From contig NZ_JAUYWF010000005.1 in NCBI RefSeq assembly GCF_030708455.1, positions 62,001 to 126,000 on the forward strand: 64,000 bases of DNA. Direction: 5' to 3'. Made by a program: the position numbers and the translations under genes. This stretch comes from Halomonas sp. SSL-5. GTDB taxonomy: Bacteria > Pseudomonadota > Gammaproteobacteria > Pseudomonadales > Halomonadaceae. Under the pieces are notes generated by a model. That model saw only the letters and a program-made list of their open reading frames with translations, did not search any database and had not been told where the DNA came from. How positions within the stretch are numbered: position 1 is the first letter of the stretch; each line of letters opens with the position of its first letter. Of the stretch, positions 40,632 to 48,966 are shown piece by piece.

Positions 40632-40965
40632 GATGGTTCCCGGCGGCACAAGTGTTGCACCCCAAAAGACGCTGGCCATCGGGCGTTTGATCGGATAGTT
40701 TTATGGTCCGGAGCGTCTTTATCCCTGGAATTTGACTGGATCTTGCGCCTAACCCGCGTGGATCTTGCGATATTCCGGCGCTTCGGCGCCCGCGGTAGAT
40801 GGCAACCCGCCGACTGTCGCGGGCGCAGCGGCAGCGATCCTGCCTGGATCCCTGCCACTCTTGACGGTGCCCCGTGACCCGGGGCGCTCTGGACGTGGCA
40901 ATGACAAGCACAAGCCGCCATCGCGCCGGATCGGCCGTTGGTGACACGTACACTCAGGGTGAAAC
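40632..40965. other. 334-bp intergenic region before the NSS symporter
   Basis: No convincing gene on either strand. It contains a direct repeat tggatcttgcg at 40737-40747 and 40759-40769 (22-bp period) and a small GC stem at 40869-40885. A regulated promoter for the symporter gene is likely here, but I cannot identify a clear -35/-10 pair. Confidence 0.5.
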
Positions 40966-42309
40966 ATGTCGAAACTCTCCCACGCACAGTGGTCATCGAA
41001 GATGGCCTTCATCCTGGCAGCCACCGGTTCGGCGGTGGGGCTGGGCAATATCTGGCGCTTCTCCTACATGGTGGGTGACAGCGGGGGCGCGGCCTTCGTG
41101 CTCATCTACCTGGCCTGTGTGGCCCTGGTGGGGCTGCCGATCCTGGTCGCCGAGTGGCTGATCGGCCGCCGCGGCCAGGAGAACCCGATCAATTCCATGA
41201 TCGATCTGGCCCGCAAGAGTGGTCGAATGCCGGCCTGGGCGCTGGTCGGCGCCAGCGGCGTGCTCGCCGCCTTCCTGATCCTCTCCTTCTACAGCGTCAT
41301 CGGCGGCTGGTCGCTCTCCTATACCCTGGGCTCGATCACCGGCCAGTTCAGCGGTCAGGACTCCGACGGCATCGGCGCCCTGTTCAGTGGCCTGCTGGCC
41401 AACCCCACCGCCCTTACCCTGTGGCACACCGCCTTCATGGCGTTGGTGATCTTCATCGTCGCCCGCGGCGTGACCAAGGGCCTGGAGGGCGCCGTACGCA
41501 CCCTGATGCCGGCGCTGGTGATCCTGATGGTGATCCTGGTGATCTACGGCATGACCACCGGGCATTTCGGCGAGGCCATGGCCTTCATGTTCAGCCCCGA
41601 CTGGAGCGCCATCAACGGCGAGGTGGTGCTGGCCGCCATGGGCCAGGCCTTCTTCACCCTGTCGCTGGGCATGGGCATCATGATGGCCTACGGCTCCTAC
41701 CTGGGTGAGGACGTCAGCCTGATCAGCACCGCCCGCACCGTGATCATCTTCGATACCGTAATCGCGCTGCTCGCCGGCATGGCGATCTTTCCCATCGTCT
41801 TCGCCAACGGCCTGAGCCCGGGCGAGGGGCCGGGACTGATCTTCGTCACCCTGCCGCTGGCCTTCGGCAACATGGCAGGCGGCACCATCCTCGGCCTGAT
41901 GTTCTTCCTGTTGCTGACCTTCGCCGCCCTGACCTCGGCCATCTCGCTGCTGGAACCGACGGTGGAGCTGCTCGAGGAGCGCACCCCGCTGTCTCGCGTC
42001 GCCGCCACCCTGGTGGCCGGCGTGGCGGTCTGGGCGCTGGGCATCGCCGCGCTGATGTCGTTCAATGTCTGGAGCGAACTGTCGATCGCGGGCCTGAATA
42101 TCTTCGACTTCCTGGATACTCTGACCAGCAAGTTCATGCTGCCGCTCACCGGCCTGGGGGCGATCCTGTTCGTGGCCTGGCGCCTCGATCGTGACAGCGT
42201 GCTGGGTGAACTGGGGCTCTCCGGTGTCCAGGCCCAGCTGTGGCAGGTCGTCGCCCGGGTGGTGGCGCCGATCGGCGTGATCGCGGTGTTCGTCTACGGC
42301 CTGGTCTAG
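40966..42309 (+). CDS. Sodium-dependent transporter of the NSS/SNF family
   Basis: LeuT-fold, sodium-coupled amino acid symporter of 447 residues with about 11-12 membrane helices. Helix 1 carries the Na+/substrate motif FILAATGSAVGLGNIWRFSYMVGDSGGAAF. SLGMGIMMAYGSYL (helix 6) and TLPLAFGNM with LTSAISLLEPTVE (helix 8 region) follow the bacterial tryptophan/alanine transporters TnaT and MhsT. The substrate is not predictable from sequence. Sodium coupling suits a halophile. A hairpin follows the gene. Confidence 0.92.
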   Translation: MSKLSHAQWSSKMAFILAATGSAVGLGNIWRFSYMVGDSGGAAFVLIYLACVALVGLPILVAEWLIGRRGQENPINSMIDLARKSGRMPAWALVGASGVLAAFLILSFYSVIGGWSLSYTLGSITGQFSGQDSDGIGALFSGLLANPTALTLWHTAFMALVIFIVARGVTKGLEGAVRTLMPALVILMVILVIYGMTTGHFGEAMAFMFSPDWSAINGEVVLAAMGQAFFTLSLGMGIMMAYGSYLGEDVSLISTARTVIIFDTVIALLAGMAIFPIVFANGLSPGEGPGLIFVTLPLAFGNMAGGTILGLMFFLLLTFAALTSAISLLEPTVELLEERTPLSRVAATLVAGVAVWALGIAALMSFNVWSELSIAGLNIFDFLDTLTSKFMLPLTGLGAILFVAWRLDRDSVLGELGLSGVQAQLWQVVARVVAPIGVIAVFVYGLV

Positions 42310-42358
42310 GCCCCTTAGAGCGCCACCGCACCGGTAGTACTCCCGGGGCGCAAGCCCA

Positions 42359-42386
42359 GTCGAGCCCCGCCTTCGCGGGGCTCGAC
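42359..42386. terminator. Bidirectional hairpin between the NSS gene and the small minus-strand gene
   Basis: Perfect 12-bp stem gtcgagccccgc / gcggggctcgac with a cttc loop, lying between two convergent genes. There is no T tract on either side, so it may rely on stem strength. Confidence 0.6.
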
Positions 42387-42403
42387 GCGTGATGGGGTGG
42401 TGC

Positions 42404-42619
42404 TCAGTGCATGGTGTCTTCGGCGAGTTCGTCCTCGGGCAACTCGGCGATGTCACGCGACAGCCGCTTGAACTCGCTGTGGAGCTCGATGCCACGCCGG
42501 GCGCGCAGGTGGCGCTGGGCGGCGGTGCGGCTGCGCTGTTCGTGTTCCTGGACTTCCATGCTCATGAAGATGTCGAGGAGTTCACTCTTCAGGGAGGTTA
42601 ACCGTTCGGTCTTGTGCAT
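42404..42619 (-). CDS. Small charged protein of unknown function (PA3496-like pattern)
   Basis: A 71-residue cytoplasmic protein, no signal peptide or membrane segment. It is rich in charged residues: RTAAQRHLRARRGIELHSEFKRLSRDIAELPEDELAED. The ARR.IE...E.K.L...I pattern recalls the PA3496 family of small Pseudomonas proteins, but similarity is weak by eye. ATG 42619 is preceded by GAGAGCG. It is divergent from hexR and convergent with the NSS symporter, and its GC-rich codon use matches its neighbours, so I treat it as real though its role is unknown. Confidence 0.6.
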   Translation of the reverse strand: MHKTERLTSLKSELLDIFMSMEVQEHEQRSRTAAQRHLRARRGIELHSEFKRLSRDIAELPEDELAEDTMH

Positions 42620-42822
42620 GATCGACGCTCTCCTTGTACGCTACGCGACACTGCATTTATTACTATACCTCACTTGACAGAATGATGACGGTGTGGGCGT
42701 TCTGCCACAACGCTGTGCCAACGCACGGCGACGCTGCCCATCCTTCCGCCTTCGGGCATACTGTAGGCAGATACCATGATTGCCCCGTCGCCGCCCTGCG
42801 GTGGCCAGCCAAGGAGTTCCGC

Positions 42823-43686
42823 GTGAGCCGTGCCCTGTTCGATGAGATGAGACGCCGCATGGAGCACTTCCGCCGCTCCGAGCAGAAGGTGGCCCGCTTC
42901 GTGCTGCGCAACCCCGAGGAAGTGATCCATATGCGCATCGTCGACCTGGCCACCGAGGCCAAGGTCAGCGAGCCCACGGTGGTGCGCTTCTGCCGGGCGC
43001 TGGGCTGCAACGGATTCCAGGACTTCAAGCTCCAGCTGGCACAGATGCTGGCCACCGGCAGCCAGTTCGCCCAGTTCTCGATGAACGACAGCGATTCGGT
43101 GGCGGAATTTTCCCAGAGCATCTTCGACTCTACCGTGGGCACCCTGCTGTCGGTGCGCGACCGCCTCGACAACGAGGCCCTGAGCCAGGCGATCAATGCC
43201 CTGGCCATGGCCAACCGGGTCGAGTTCTACGGCTTCGGCGCCTCCGGCGCGGTAGCCTTCGATGCCCAGCACAAGTTCTTCCGCCTGCAGATCTCCACCG
43301 CCGCCTATGCCGACCCGCACATGCAGAACATGTCGGCGGTGACCCTGAAGGAGGGCGACGTGGTGGTGGCCATCTCCCAGACCGGGCGTACCCGGGCGCT
43401 GGTGGCCAGCGTGCGCCTGGCCCGGGAGGCCGGTGCCACCGTGATCGGGCTGTGCCCCAGCGACTCGCCGCTGGCCGAGGAGGTGACCCTGCCGCTCTAC
43501 ATCGATGTCCACGAGGACACCGAGATCTACACCCCCATGAGCTCGCGCATCGCCCATCTGGTGCTGGTCGACGTGCTCGCCGTGGGCGTGGCCAAGACCC
43601 GCGGGCCGAAACTCGCCGAGCAGCTCAAGGAAGTGAAGAAGAGCCTGACGCCGCTGCGTTTCCCTGAGCAGGAAGGGAAGCTCTAG
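42823..43686 (+). CDS. hexR: RpiR-family transcriptional regulator HexR
   Basis: HexR represses central carbon genes (Entner-Doudoroff, zwf, gap) and responds to KDPG in pseudomonads. The protein starts GTG 42823 (VSRALFDEMRRRMEHFRRSEQKVARF) with AAGGAG upstream. It has an N-terminal helix-turn-helix (IVDLATEAKVSEPTVVRFCRALGC) and a C-terminal SIS sugar-phosphate domain (EFYGFGASGAVAFDAQHKFFRL, VVVAISQTGRTRALV). At 287 residues it fits HexR well. The zwf-pgl-eda genes often next to it are absent here; uvrD follows. Confidence 0.88.
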   Translation: MSRALFDEMRRRMEHFRRSEQKVARFVLRNPEEVIHMRIVDLATEAKVSEPTVVRFCRALGCNGFQDFKLQLAQMLATGSQFAQFSMNDSDSVAEFSQSIFDSTVGTLLSVRDRLDNEALSQAINALAMANRVEFYGFGASGAVAFDAQHKFFRLQISTAAYADPHMQNMSAVTLKEGDVVVAISQTGRTRALVASVRLAREAGATVIGLCPSDSPLAEEVTLPLYIDVHEDTEIYTPMSSRIAHLVLVDVLAVGVAKTRGPKLAEQLKEVKKSLTPLRFPEQEGKL

Positions 43687-43843
43687 AACAAGGGGCGCCG
43701 GGGACAAGCCGAAGAGGAGGTCCGGCGCTCCGGGGCTTGTCGACGGATCAGCCCCGACTCTCTCCGGTTTGTTACGGCTCCGGCTCTGAATGGGCCAGTA
43801 TGCTAAGCTGTCGGCCCATTTTCCGAGCAGCGATGCCCTCCCC

Positions 43844-46045
43844 ATGGACGACGTCACGCCGATCCTCGACCACCTGAATGCCGCCCAGCGCGAGGCGGTC
43901 AGCGCCCCCCAGGGCAACATGCTGGTACTGGCCGGGGCCGGCTCCGGCAAGACCCGGGTGCTGGTGCATCGCATCGCCTGGCTGATGCAGGCCGAGGGGC
44001 TCTCGCCCTACGCGGTGCTGGCCGTGACCTTCACCAACAAGGCGGCGCGCGAGATGCGTACCCGCCTGGAGGCGCTGCTGGGCCTCTCGCTGCGCCACGT
44101 CTGGGTGGGCACCTTCCACTCCATCGCCCATCGCCTGCTGCGCACCCACTGGCAGGATGCCCGCCTGCCCCAGCACTTCCAGATCATCGACGCCGACGAC
44201 CAGCTGCGGCTGGTCAAGCGGTTGATCAAGGAAAATGACGTCGACGACGAGCGCTTCCAGCCGCGTCAGGTGCAGTCGTTCATCTCCGGCTGCAAGGAGG
44301 AGGGGCTGCGTCCCCACCAGGTGGACGTCCACGGTGACGCCTACCTGAGCCAGATGGTCGAGCTCTACGAGCGCTACCAGCTCACCTGCGAACGCGGCGG
44401 CCTGGTGGACTTCGGCGAGCTGCTGCTGCGCAGCCTCGAGCTGCTGCGCGACAACCCGGCGCTGCTGGCCCATTACCGGGAGCGCTTCGCCCATGTGCTG
44501 GTGGACGAGTTCCAGGATACCAATACCCTGCAGTACGCCTGGCTCAAGCTGCTCACCGGCATGACCACGCCGATGACCGTGGTGGGTGACGATGACCAGT
44601 CGATCTATGGCTGGCGCGGTGCCCGGGTGGAGAACATCCGTCGCTTCGAGCGCGAGTTCTCCGGTACGAAGACCGTGCGCCTGGAGCAGAACTATCGCTC
44701 CACCAGCGCCATCCTCGAGGCCGCCAACGCCCTGATCAGCCACAATACCGAGCGCATGGGCAAGGAGCTGTGGACCGCCGGCGATCGGGGCGAGCCGATC
44801 TCGGTCTACAGCGGCTTCAATGACCTCGACGAGGCGCGCTTCATCGTCGACACCCTGCGTGAGCGCGTCGAGGAGGGCGTCAACCGTCGCGAGATCGCCA
44901 TCCTCTACCGCTCCAACGCCCAGTCGCGGGTGATCGAGGAGACCCTGATCCGCCAGGGCGTGCCCTACCGCATCTACGGTGGCCATCGCTTCTATGAGCG
45001 CCTGGAGATCAAGAACGCCCTGGCCTACCTGCGCCTGCTGCTCAACCGCGACGACGACGCCTCCCTGGAGCGGGTGATCAACGTGCCGGCCCGCGGCATC
45101 GGCACGCGGACCGTGGAGCTGCTGCGCCAGCGTGCCCGGGAGGGCGGCGTATCGCTGTGGCAGGCGCTCCACGACGGCCTGGGCGATGGCTCCCTCAAGG
45201 GGCGCGCCGGCAGCGCCCTGCAGGTCTTCGCCGACCTGATCGACGCTCTGGACAACGACAGCGCCGGCCTGGCGCTGCATGAGATCATCGACCATGTGAT
45301 CGAGCGCACCGGCCTGCTCGAGCACCATCGCAACGAGAGGGGCGAGAAGGGCCAGGCCCGGGTCGAGAACCTCGAGGAACTGGTCACCGCGGCCAGGGCC
45401 TTCACCCAGGGCGAATCCTTCGACCCGCCGGAGGCCGGCGAAGGTGCCGCGGCCCTGGAGGCCTTCCTCTCCGAGGCGGCGCTCAACGCCGGCGACCACG
45501 AGGCCGACGAGTTCGAGGACGGCGTCCAGCTGATGACCCTGCACTCCGCCAAGGGCCTCGAGTTCCCGGTGGTGTTCATCGCCGGGGTGGAGGAGGGACT
45601 CTTTCCCCACCGCATGTCGGCGGAGGAGCCGGGCCGCCTCGAGGAGGAGCGCCGCCTCTGCTACGTGGGCCTGACCCGCGCCATGCACAAGCTCTATCTG
45701 ACCCACGCCGAGATTCGCCGGCTGCATGGCAAGGAGACCTTCCAGCGCGCCTCGCGCTTCCTGCGCGAGATCCCCGAGGAGTACCTGGAGGAGGTGCGCC
45801 TGCGCGGTCAGGTGTCGCGGCCGGTGACCGCCTCGCGCCCCGCCGGGTTGCGCCAGAGCGAGGTCAACGGCGGCGACGACCTGCCCTCGCTCTCCCTGGG
45901 CCAGCGGGTGCGCCATCCGGTGTTCGGCGAGGGGGTGATCCTCAACGCCGAGGGCGAGGGGCCCCGGGCCCGGGTGCAGGTCAGCTTCGAGGGCGAGGGC
46001 GACAAGTGGCTGGTGCTGGGATTCGCCAAGCTGACGCCGCTGTGA
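43844..46045 (+). CDS. uvrD: DNA helicase II UvrD
   Basis: 3'-5' superfamily 1 helicase for nucleotide excision and mismatch repair. From MDDVTPILDHLNAAQREAVSAP the 733-residue protein carries motif I AGAGSGKT (30-37), VTFTNKAAREMRTRL, motif II VDEFQDTN, QNYRSTSAIL, the late motifs MTLHSAKGLEF and EERRLCYVGLTRA. The C-terminus (GQRVRHPVFGEGVILNAEG) is the Tudor-like domain of UvrD that binds UvrB or RNA polymerase, which separates it from Rep. I found no LexA-box match in the 157-bp upstream region. Confidence 0.97.
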   Translation: MDDVTPILDHLNAAQREAVSAPQGNMLVLAGAGSGKTRVLVHRIAWLMQAEGLSPYAVLAVTFTNKAAREMRTRLEALLGLSLRHVWVGTFHSIAHRLLRTHWQDARLPQHFQIIDADDQLRLVKRLIKENDVDDERFQPRQVQSFISGCKEEGLRPHQVDVHGDAYLSQMVELYERYQLTCERGGLVDFGELLLRSLELLRDNPALLAHYRERFAHVLVDEFQDTNTLQYAWLKLLTGMTTPMTVVGDDDQSIYGWRGARVENIRRFEREFSGTKTVRLEQNYRSTSAILEAANALISHNTERMGKELWTAGDRGEPISVYSGFNDLDEARFIVDTLRERVEEGVNRREIAILYRSNAQSRVIEETLIRQGVPYRIYGGHRFYERLEIKNALAYLRLLLNRDDDASLERVINVPARGIGTRTVELLRQRAREGGVSLWQALHDGLGDGSLKGRAGSALQVFADLIDALDNDSAGLALHEIIDHVIERTGLLEHHRNERGEKGQARVENLEELVTAARAFTQGESFDPPEAGEGAAALEAFLSEAALNAGDHEADEFEDGVQLMTLHSAKGLEFPVVFIAGVEEGLFPHRMSAEEPGRLEEERRLCYVGLTRAMHKLYLTHAEIRRLHGKETFQRASRFLREIPEEYLEEVRLRGQVSRPVTASRPAGLRQSEVNGGDDLPSLSLGQRVRHPVFGEGVILNAEGEGPRARVQVSFEGEGDKWLVLGFAKLTPL

Positions 46046-46195
46046 TCAGCGCGGCGCCATGACCTTCCGTTGACGTCCACGACAGGCCGCCAGCTTGTGA
46101 GCGAGCTCGGCCCTGGAGCATACTGTTTCGCGGACACTGCCACGGCCAAGTCTCGCTCCGTGGCCCTAAATAATAAGCTTTCGGAGTCATGCCGC

Positions 46196-47296
46196 ATGCA
46201 ACGCCGTCTCTTTCTCAAGAACAGCATCAAGACCCTGGGTGCCGGCGCCGCCGGTATCGCCGCCGCCCCCTTCGTCTCCACCGCCAAGGCCCAGGAGACC
46301 ATCACCTGGGACATGGTCACCTCATGGCCCAAGAACTTCCCGGCACTCGGCACCGGTGCCAACGACTTCGCCCAGCGCATCGAGACGCTGTCGGGTGGGC
46401 GCATGCGCATTCGCGTGCACGGCGCCGGTGAGCTGGTGCCGGCGCTGGAGGTGTTCGATGCCGTGGCCGCCGGCACCGCCGAGATGGGCCACTCCGCCTC
46501 CTACTACTGGCGTGGCAAGGTGGCCGCGGCGCAGTTCTTCACCGCCGTGCCCTTCGGCATGAACACCCAGGAGACCAATGCCTGGCTCTATCACGGCGGC
46601 GGCCAGGAGCTGTGGGACGAGGTCTATGCCAAGCACAACCTCAAGCCCTTCCCGGTGGGAAACACCACCACCCAGCCCGGCGGCTGGTTCAAGAAGGAGA
46701 TCAACTCCCTGGAAGACCTGCAGGGGATCAAGCTGCGCCTGCCTGGCCTTGCCGGCGAGGCGATGAACCGCATCGGCGTCACCACCGTCAACATGCCGGG
46801 CTCGGAGATCTTCACCTCCATGCAGACCGGGGTGCTGGATGCCGCCGACTGGGTCAGCCCCTACAACGACCTGGCCTTCGGTCTGCACCAGGTGGCCGAC
46901 TACTACTACACCTCGGCCTGGAACGAGCCCAGTGCGATCCTCGAGGGGACCGTCAACCTGGACGCCTGGAACGCGCTGCCCGACGACCTCAAGGCGGTGG
47001 TGACCGAGGCGGCCCGGGCGTCCAACCTGGCGATGATCAGCGAGTTCACGTTCCGCAACGCCCAGGCCCTGGAGACCCTGGTCGACGAGCACGGGGTCAA
47101 GCTGCGCAGCTTCCCCGAGGATGTGATGAAGGCGCTCTATGAGGCCTCCCAGGAGGTGATCGCCGAGCAGGTCGCGAACGATGCGGACTCGAAGAAGGTC
47201 CATGACTCCTACGTCGCCTTCCAGACGCTGGTGCGGCCCTCCAACGACGCCGGCGAGTTCGCCTACCTCAAGGCGCGTGAGGCGGTTGGCGCCTGA
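46196..47296 (+). CDS. TRAP transporter solute-binding protein (TakP/DctP family), no DctQM neighbour
   Basis: Periplasmic binding protein of a tripartite ATP-independent transporter, 366 residues. The N-terminus MQRRLFLKNSIKTLGAGAAG is a twin-arginine signal (cleavage near TAKAQE). The mature part reads TWDMVTSWPKNFPALGTGA, GELVPALEVFDAV, SYYWRGKVAAAQFFTAVPFG, YHGGGQELWDE, and DWVSPYND, following the 2-oxoacid-binding TakP of Rhodobacter. The membrane subunits (DctQ, DctM) are not adjacent; the next gene is a thioesterase on the other strand. A TCGGAG site precedes the start. Ligand: 2-oxo acid anion, inferred. Confidence 0.9.
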   Translation: MQRRLFLKNSIKTLGAGAAGIAAAPFVSTAKAQETITWDMVTSWPKNFPALGTGANDFAQRIETLSGGRMRIRVHGAGELVPALEVFDAVAAGTAEMGHSASYYWRGKVAAAQFFTAVPFGMNTQETNAWLYHGGGQELWDEVYAKHNLKPFPVGNTTTQPGGWFKKEINSLEDLQGIKLRLPGLAGEAMNRIGVTTVNMPGSEIFTSMQTGVLDAADWVSPYNDLAFGLHQVADYYYTSAWNEPSAILEGTVNLDAWNALPDDLKAVVTEAARASNLAMISEFTFRNAQALETLVDEHGVKLRSFPEDVMKALYEASQEVIAEQVANDADSKKVHDSYVAFQTLVRPSNDAGEFAYLKAREAVGA

Positions 47297-47312
47297 TTCG
47301 TCCCCTTCCTGC

Positions 47313-47350
47313 AACGCAACGGGGGCGCCGGCTGGCGCCCCCGTTGCGTT
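47313..47350. terminator. Perfect 17-bp hairpin between convergent genes (bidirectional terminator)
   Basis: Stem aacgcaacgggggcgcc / its exact complement (47313-47329 and 47334-47350) with a 4-base loop ggct. It lies between the TRAP binding protein gene (plus) and the thioesterase gene (minus). There is no T tract on either strand after the stem, but the stem is very strong. Confidence 0.85.
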
Positions 47351-47374
47351 GGAAGACCCGGTGGGGAGGTGAGC

Positions 47375-47776
47375 CTACTGGTGTACCGCGCGGATGCGCC
47401 CCTTGTCATCCATGGCCACCATCACGAAGCGCGCCTCGGTGACCTTGTGGAGCTCGTCGGAGTTGCGCTCATGGGGCTGGCGGATCCACACCTCGACGTC
47501 GATGCGGATGGAGCTGTGGCCGATCTCCACCAGGCGGGTGAAGATGTTTACCATGGAGCCGACCCGCACCGGGCACAGGAAGTCCATGGCCTCGATGGCC
47601 ACGGTGGCGGTGCGGCCATTGGCCTCCCGGTCGGCGGCCAGCTCGGCGGCCTGATCCATATGCGCGACCAGCCAGCCGCCGGCGATGTCACCGTGGAGGT
47701 TGGTATCCTGGCGACTGGCCAGCAGCTTGAGGGTCAGCTCGCCCCGCGGGCGGGGGCTGTCATCGAGGTCTGTCAT
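47375..47776 (-). CDS. Acyl-CoA thioesterase (hot-dog fold, YciA family)
   Basis: Hot-dog thioesterase of 133 residues. It reads GELTLKLLASRQDTNLHGDIAGGWLVAHMDQAAELAA, with the conserved DTN..GDI.GGW catalytic segment (Asp and the GGW loop), then VAIEAMDFLCPVRVGSMV and VEVWIRQPH, as in YciA. It hydrolyses acyl-CoAs; chain length is not predictable. The start at 47776 lacks a clear ribosome site, so a slightly different start is possible. It is transcribed toward the TRAP gene. Confidence 0.9.
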   Translation of the reverse strand: MTDLDDSPRPRGELTLKLLASRQDTNLHGDIAGGWLVAHMDQAAELAADREANGRTATVAIEAMDFLCPVRVGSMVNIFTRLVEIGHSSIRIDVEVWIRQPHERNSDELHKVTEARFVMVAMDDKGRIRAVHQ

Positions 47777-47921
47777 GAAGGTGTCATCATCCTGGCTTGT
47801 TATTGGGGGGCGAGACCGCGGCCCATGGTAAACCCAGCCCGGCCCGCCCTCCAGCCCCGTCCGGCCTGTCGGCCAGGTTGGGGTATCATGCGCCGGAGGA
47901 GCAACGATCTGGGGAGGTAGC

Positions 47922-48893
47922 ATGGCGGTAATCGGCAGGCCCAGCCTAGGGCACAGACGAGGGCGCTGGATGGCCCTGCTGCTCGGCGGGCTGCTGACCC
48001 TGCTGTCGGCGCGGCTGCCGGCGGATGACGTCGTCGGGCCCCTGGGCGCGGTGGGCTCGGATACCCTGGCGGGGCTGATGCTGCGCTGGGGTGAGTTGCT
48101 GACCGAACGCCACCCGGGGGTGCGCCTGCAGTTCCAGGCCAGCGGCTCGGCCAGCGCTCCCGCCGCCCTGGCGGCAGGCACCACGCGCCTGGGGGCCATG
48201 TCGCGGCCCATGAACGAGGTCGAGCGCGGGACCTTCATCGAGCGCCACGGCTATCCTCCCGTGGAGCTGGAGGTGGCCCGTGATGCCCTGGCGGTCATCG
48301 TGCACCGCCACAATCCGCTTAAGAGTCTCAGCCGACGGGAGCTGGATGCCATCTTCTCCGAGTCGCGTCGCTGTGGCGCCGAGCGGCCCATCGAGCGCTG
48401 GAGCCAGCTCGGGGTGACGCTGCCCGGTGACCGCATCGTGCTACACGGGCGCAACGTCGCCTCGGGAACCCATGATCTGTTCCGCATGCGAGCGTTGTGC
48501 GGTGGCAGCTATCGAGTGCGTCTCAACGAGCACCCCGGCTCGGCGGCCGTGGTGGCCGCGGTGGCCGCCGAGCCCTCGGCCATCGGCTTCGCTGGCCTCA
48601 ACCACCTGACCACCGGCGTCAAGGCGTTGCCGCGTCGTGACGCGACGGGGGAGGCCGCTTCGCCCACGCCGCAGGCGGTGCGCCGTGGCGACTACTCGCT
48701 GTCGCGCGCGCTCTACCTCTACCTGAACCTGCCACCCGGCGGCGCATTGCCCGGCCCGGAGCGGGCCTTCCTCGAGCTGGTGTTCTCCCCACTGGGTCAG
48801 AGCGTGGTCGAGGAGCTGGGCTTCGTGGACCTGACCGAGGCCAGTCTGGCCCGGCAGCGTGAATGGCTGGCCTCGCAGCCGCCCGCCGAGTAG
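47922..48893 (+). CDS. PstS-like phosphate ABC transporter substrate-binding protein
   Basis: Periplasmic binding protein of 323 residues. A signal peptide (MAVIGRPSLGHRRGRWMALLLGG to about LPADD) is followed by GSDTLAGLMLRWGE, FQASGSASAPAALAAGTTRLGAMSRPMNE and GRNVASGTHDLFRM, the phosphate-binding Ser/Thr and Gly loops of the PstS family. The C-terminal LNLPPGGALPGPERAFLELVFSPLGQ also fits. A GGGGAGG site precedes ATG. It is the first gene of the pst block, but the Pho box lies after it, before pstC, so it may be transcribed separately at a lower level. It could serve as the main PstS here. Confidence 0.88.
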   Translation: MAVIGRPSLGHRRGRWMALLLGGLLTLLSARLPADDVVGPLGAVGSDTLAGLMLRWGELLTERHPGVRLQFQASGSASAPAALAAGTTRLGAMSRPMNEVERGTFIERHGYPPVELEVARDALAVIVHRHNPLKSLSRRELDAIFSESRRCGAERPIERWSQLGVTLPGDRIVLHGRNVASGTHDLFRMRALCGGSYRVRLNEHPGSAAVVAAVAAEPSAIGFAGLNHLTTGVKALPRRDATGEAASPTPQAVRRGDYSLSRALYLYLNLPPGGALPGPERAFLELVFSPLGQSVVEELGFVDLTEASLARQREWLASQPPAE

Positions 48894-48895
48894 CG

Positions 48896-48924
48896 CTGTC
48901 ACGTGATTGTCACCGCAGTGTCGT
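48896..48924 (+). promoter_or_regulatory. Pho box (PhoB binding site) before pstC
   Basis: Three heptamers at an exact 11-bp period: CTGTCAC (48896-48902), TTGTCAC (48907-48913) and GTGTCGT (48918-48924). The spacing and sequence match the PhoB direct-repeat consensus CTGTCAT. The site starts just after the pstS-like stop codon and would activate pstCAB-phoU when PhoB is phosphorylated. Confidence 0.8.
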
Positions 48925-48966
48925 AAAGTGGTGCCTTCGCCCCTTCTCCAACGCCCATGAGTGGCC

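Noticed and set aside
43687..43843. LexA (SOS) box before uvrD
   Set aside because: No CTG-N10-CAG-type palindrome of good quality was seen; only a partial ctg...cag with wrong spacing.
48897..48908. Possible parS core TCACGTGA near pstC
   Set aside because: Only the central 8 bases match the 16-bp parS palindrome, and they fall within the 11-bp PhoB repeats, so the match is best explained by the Pho box.
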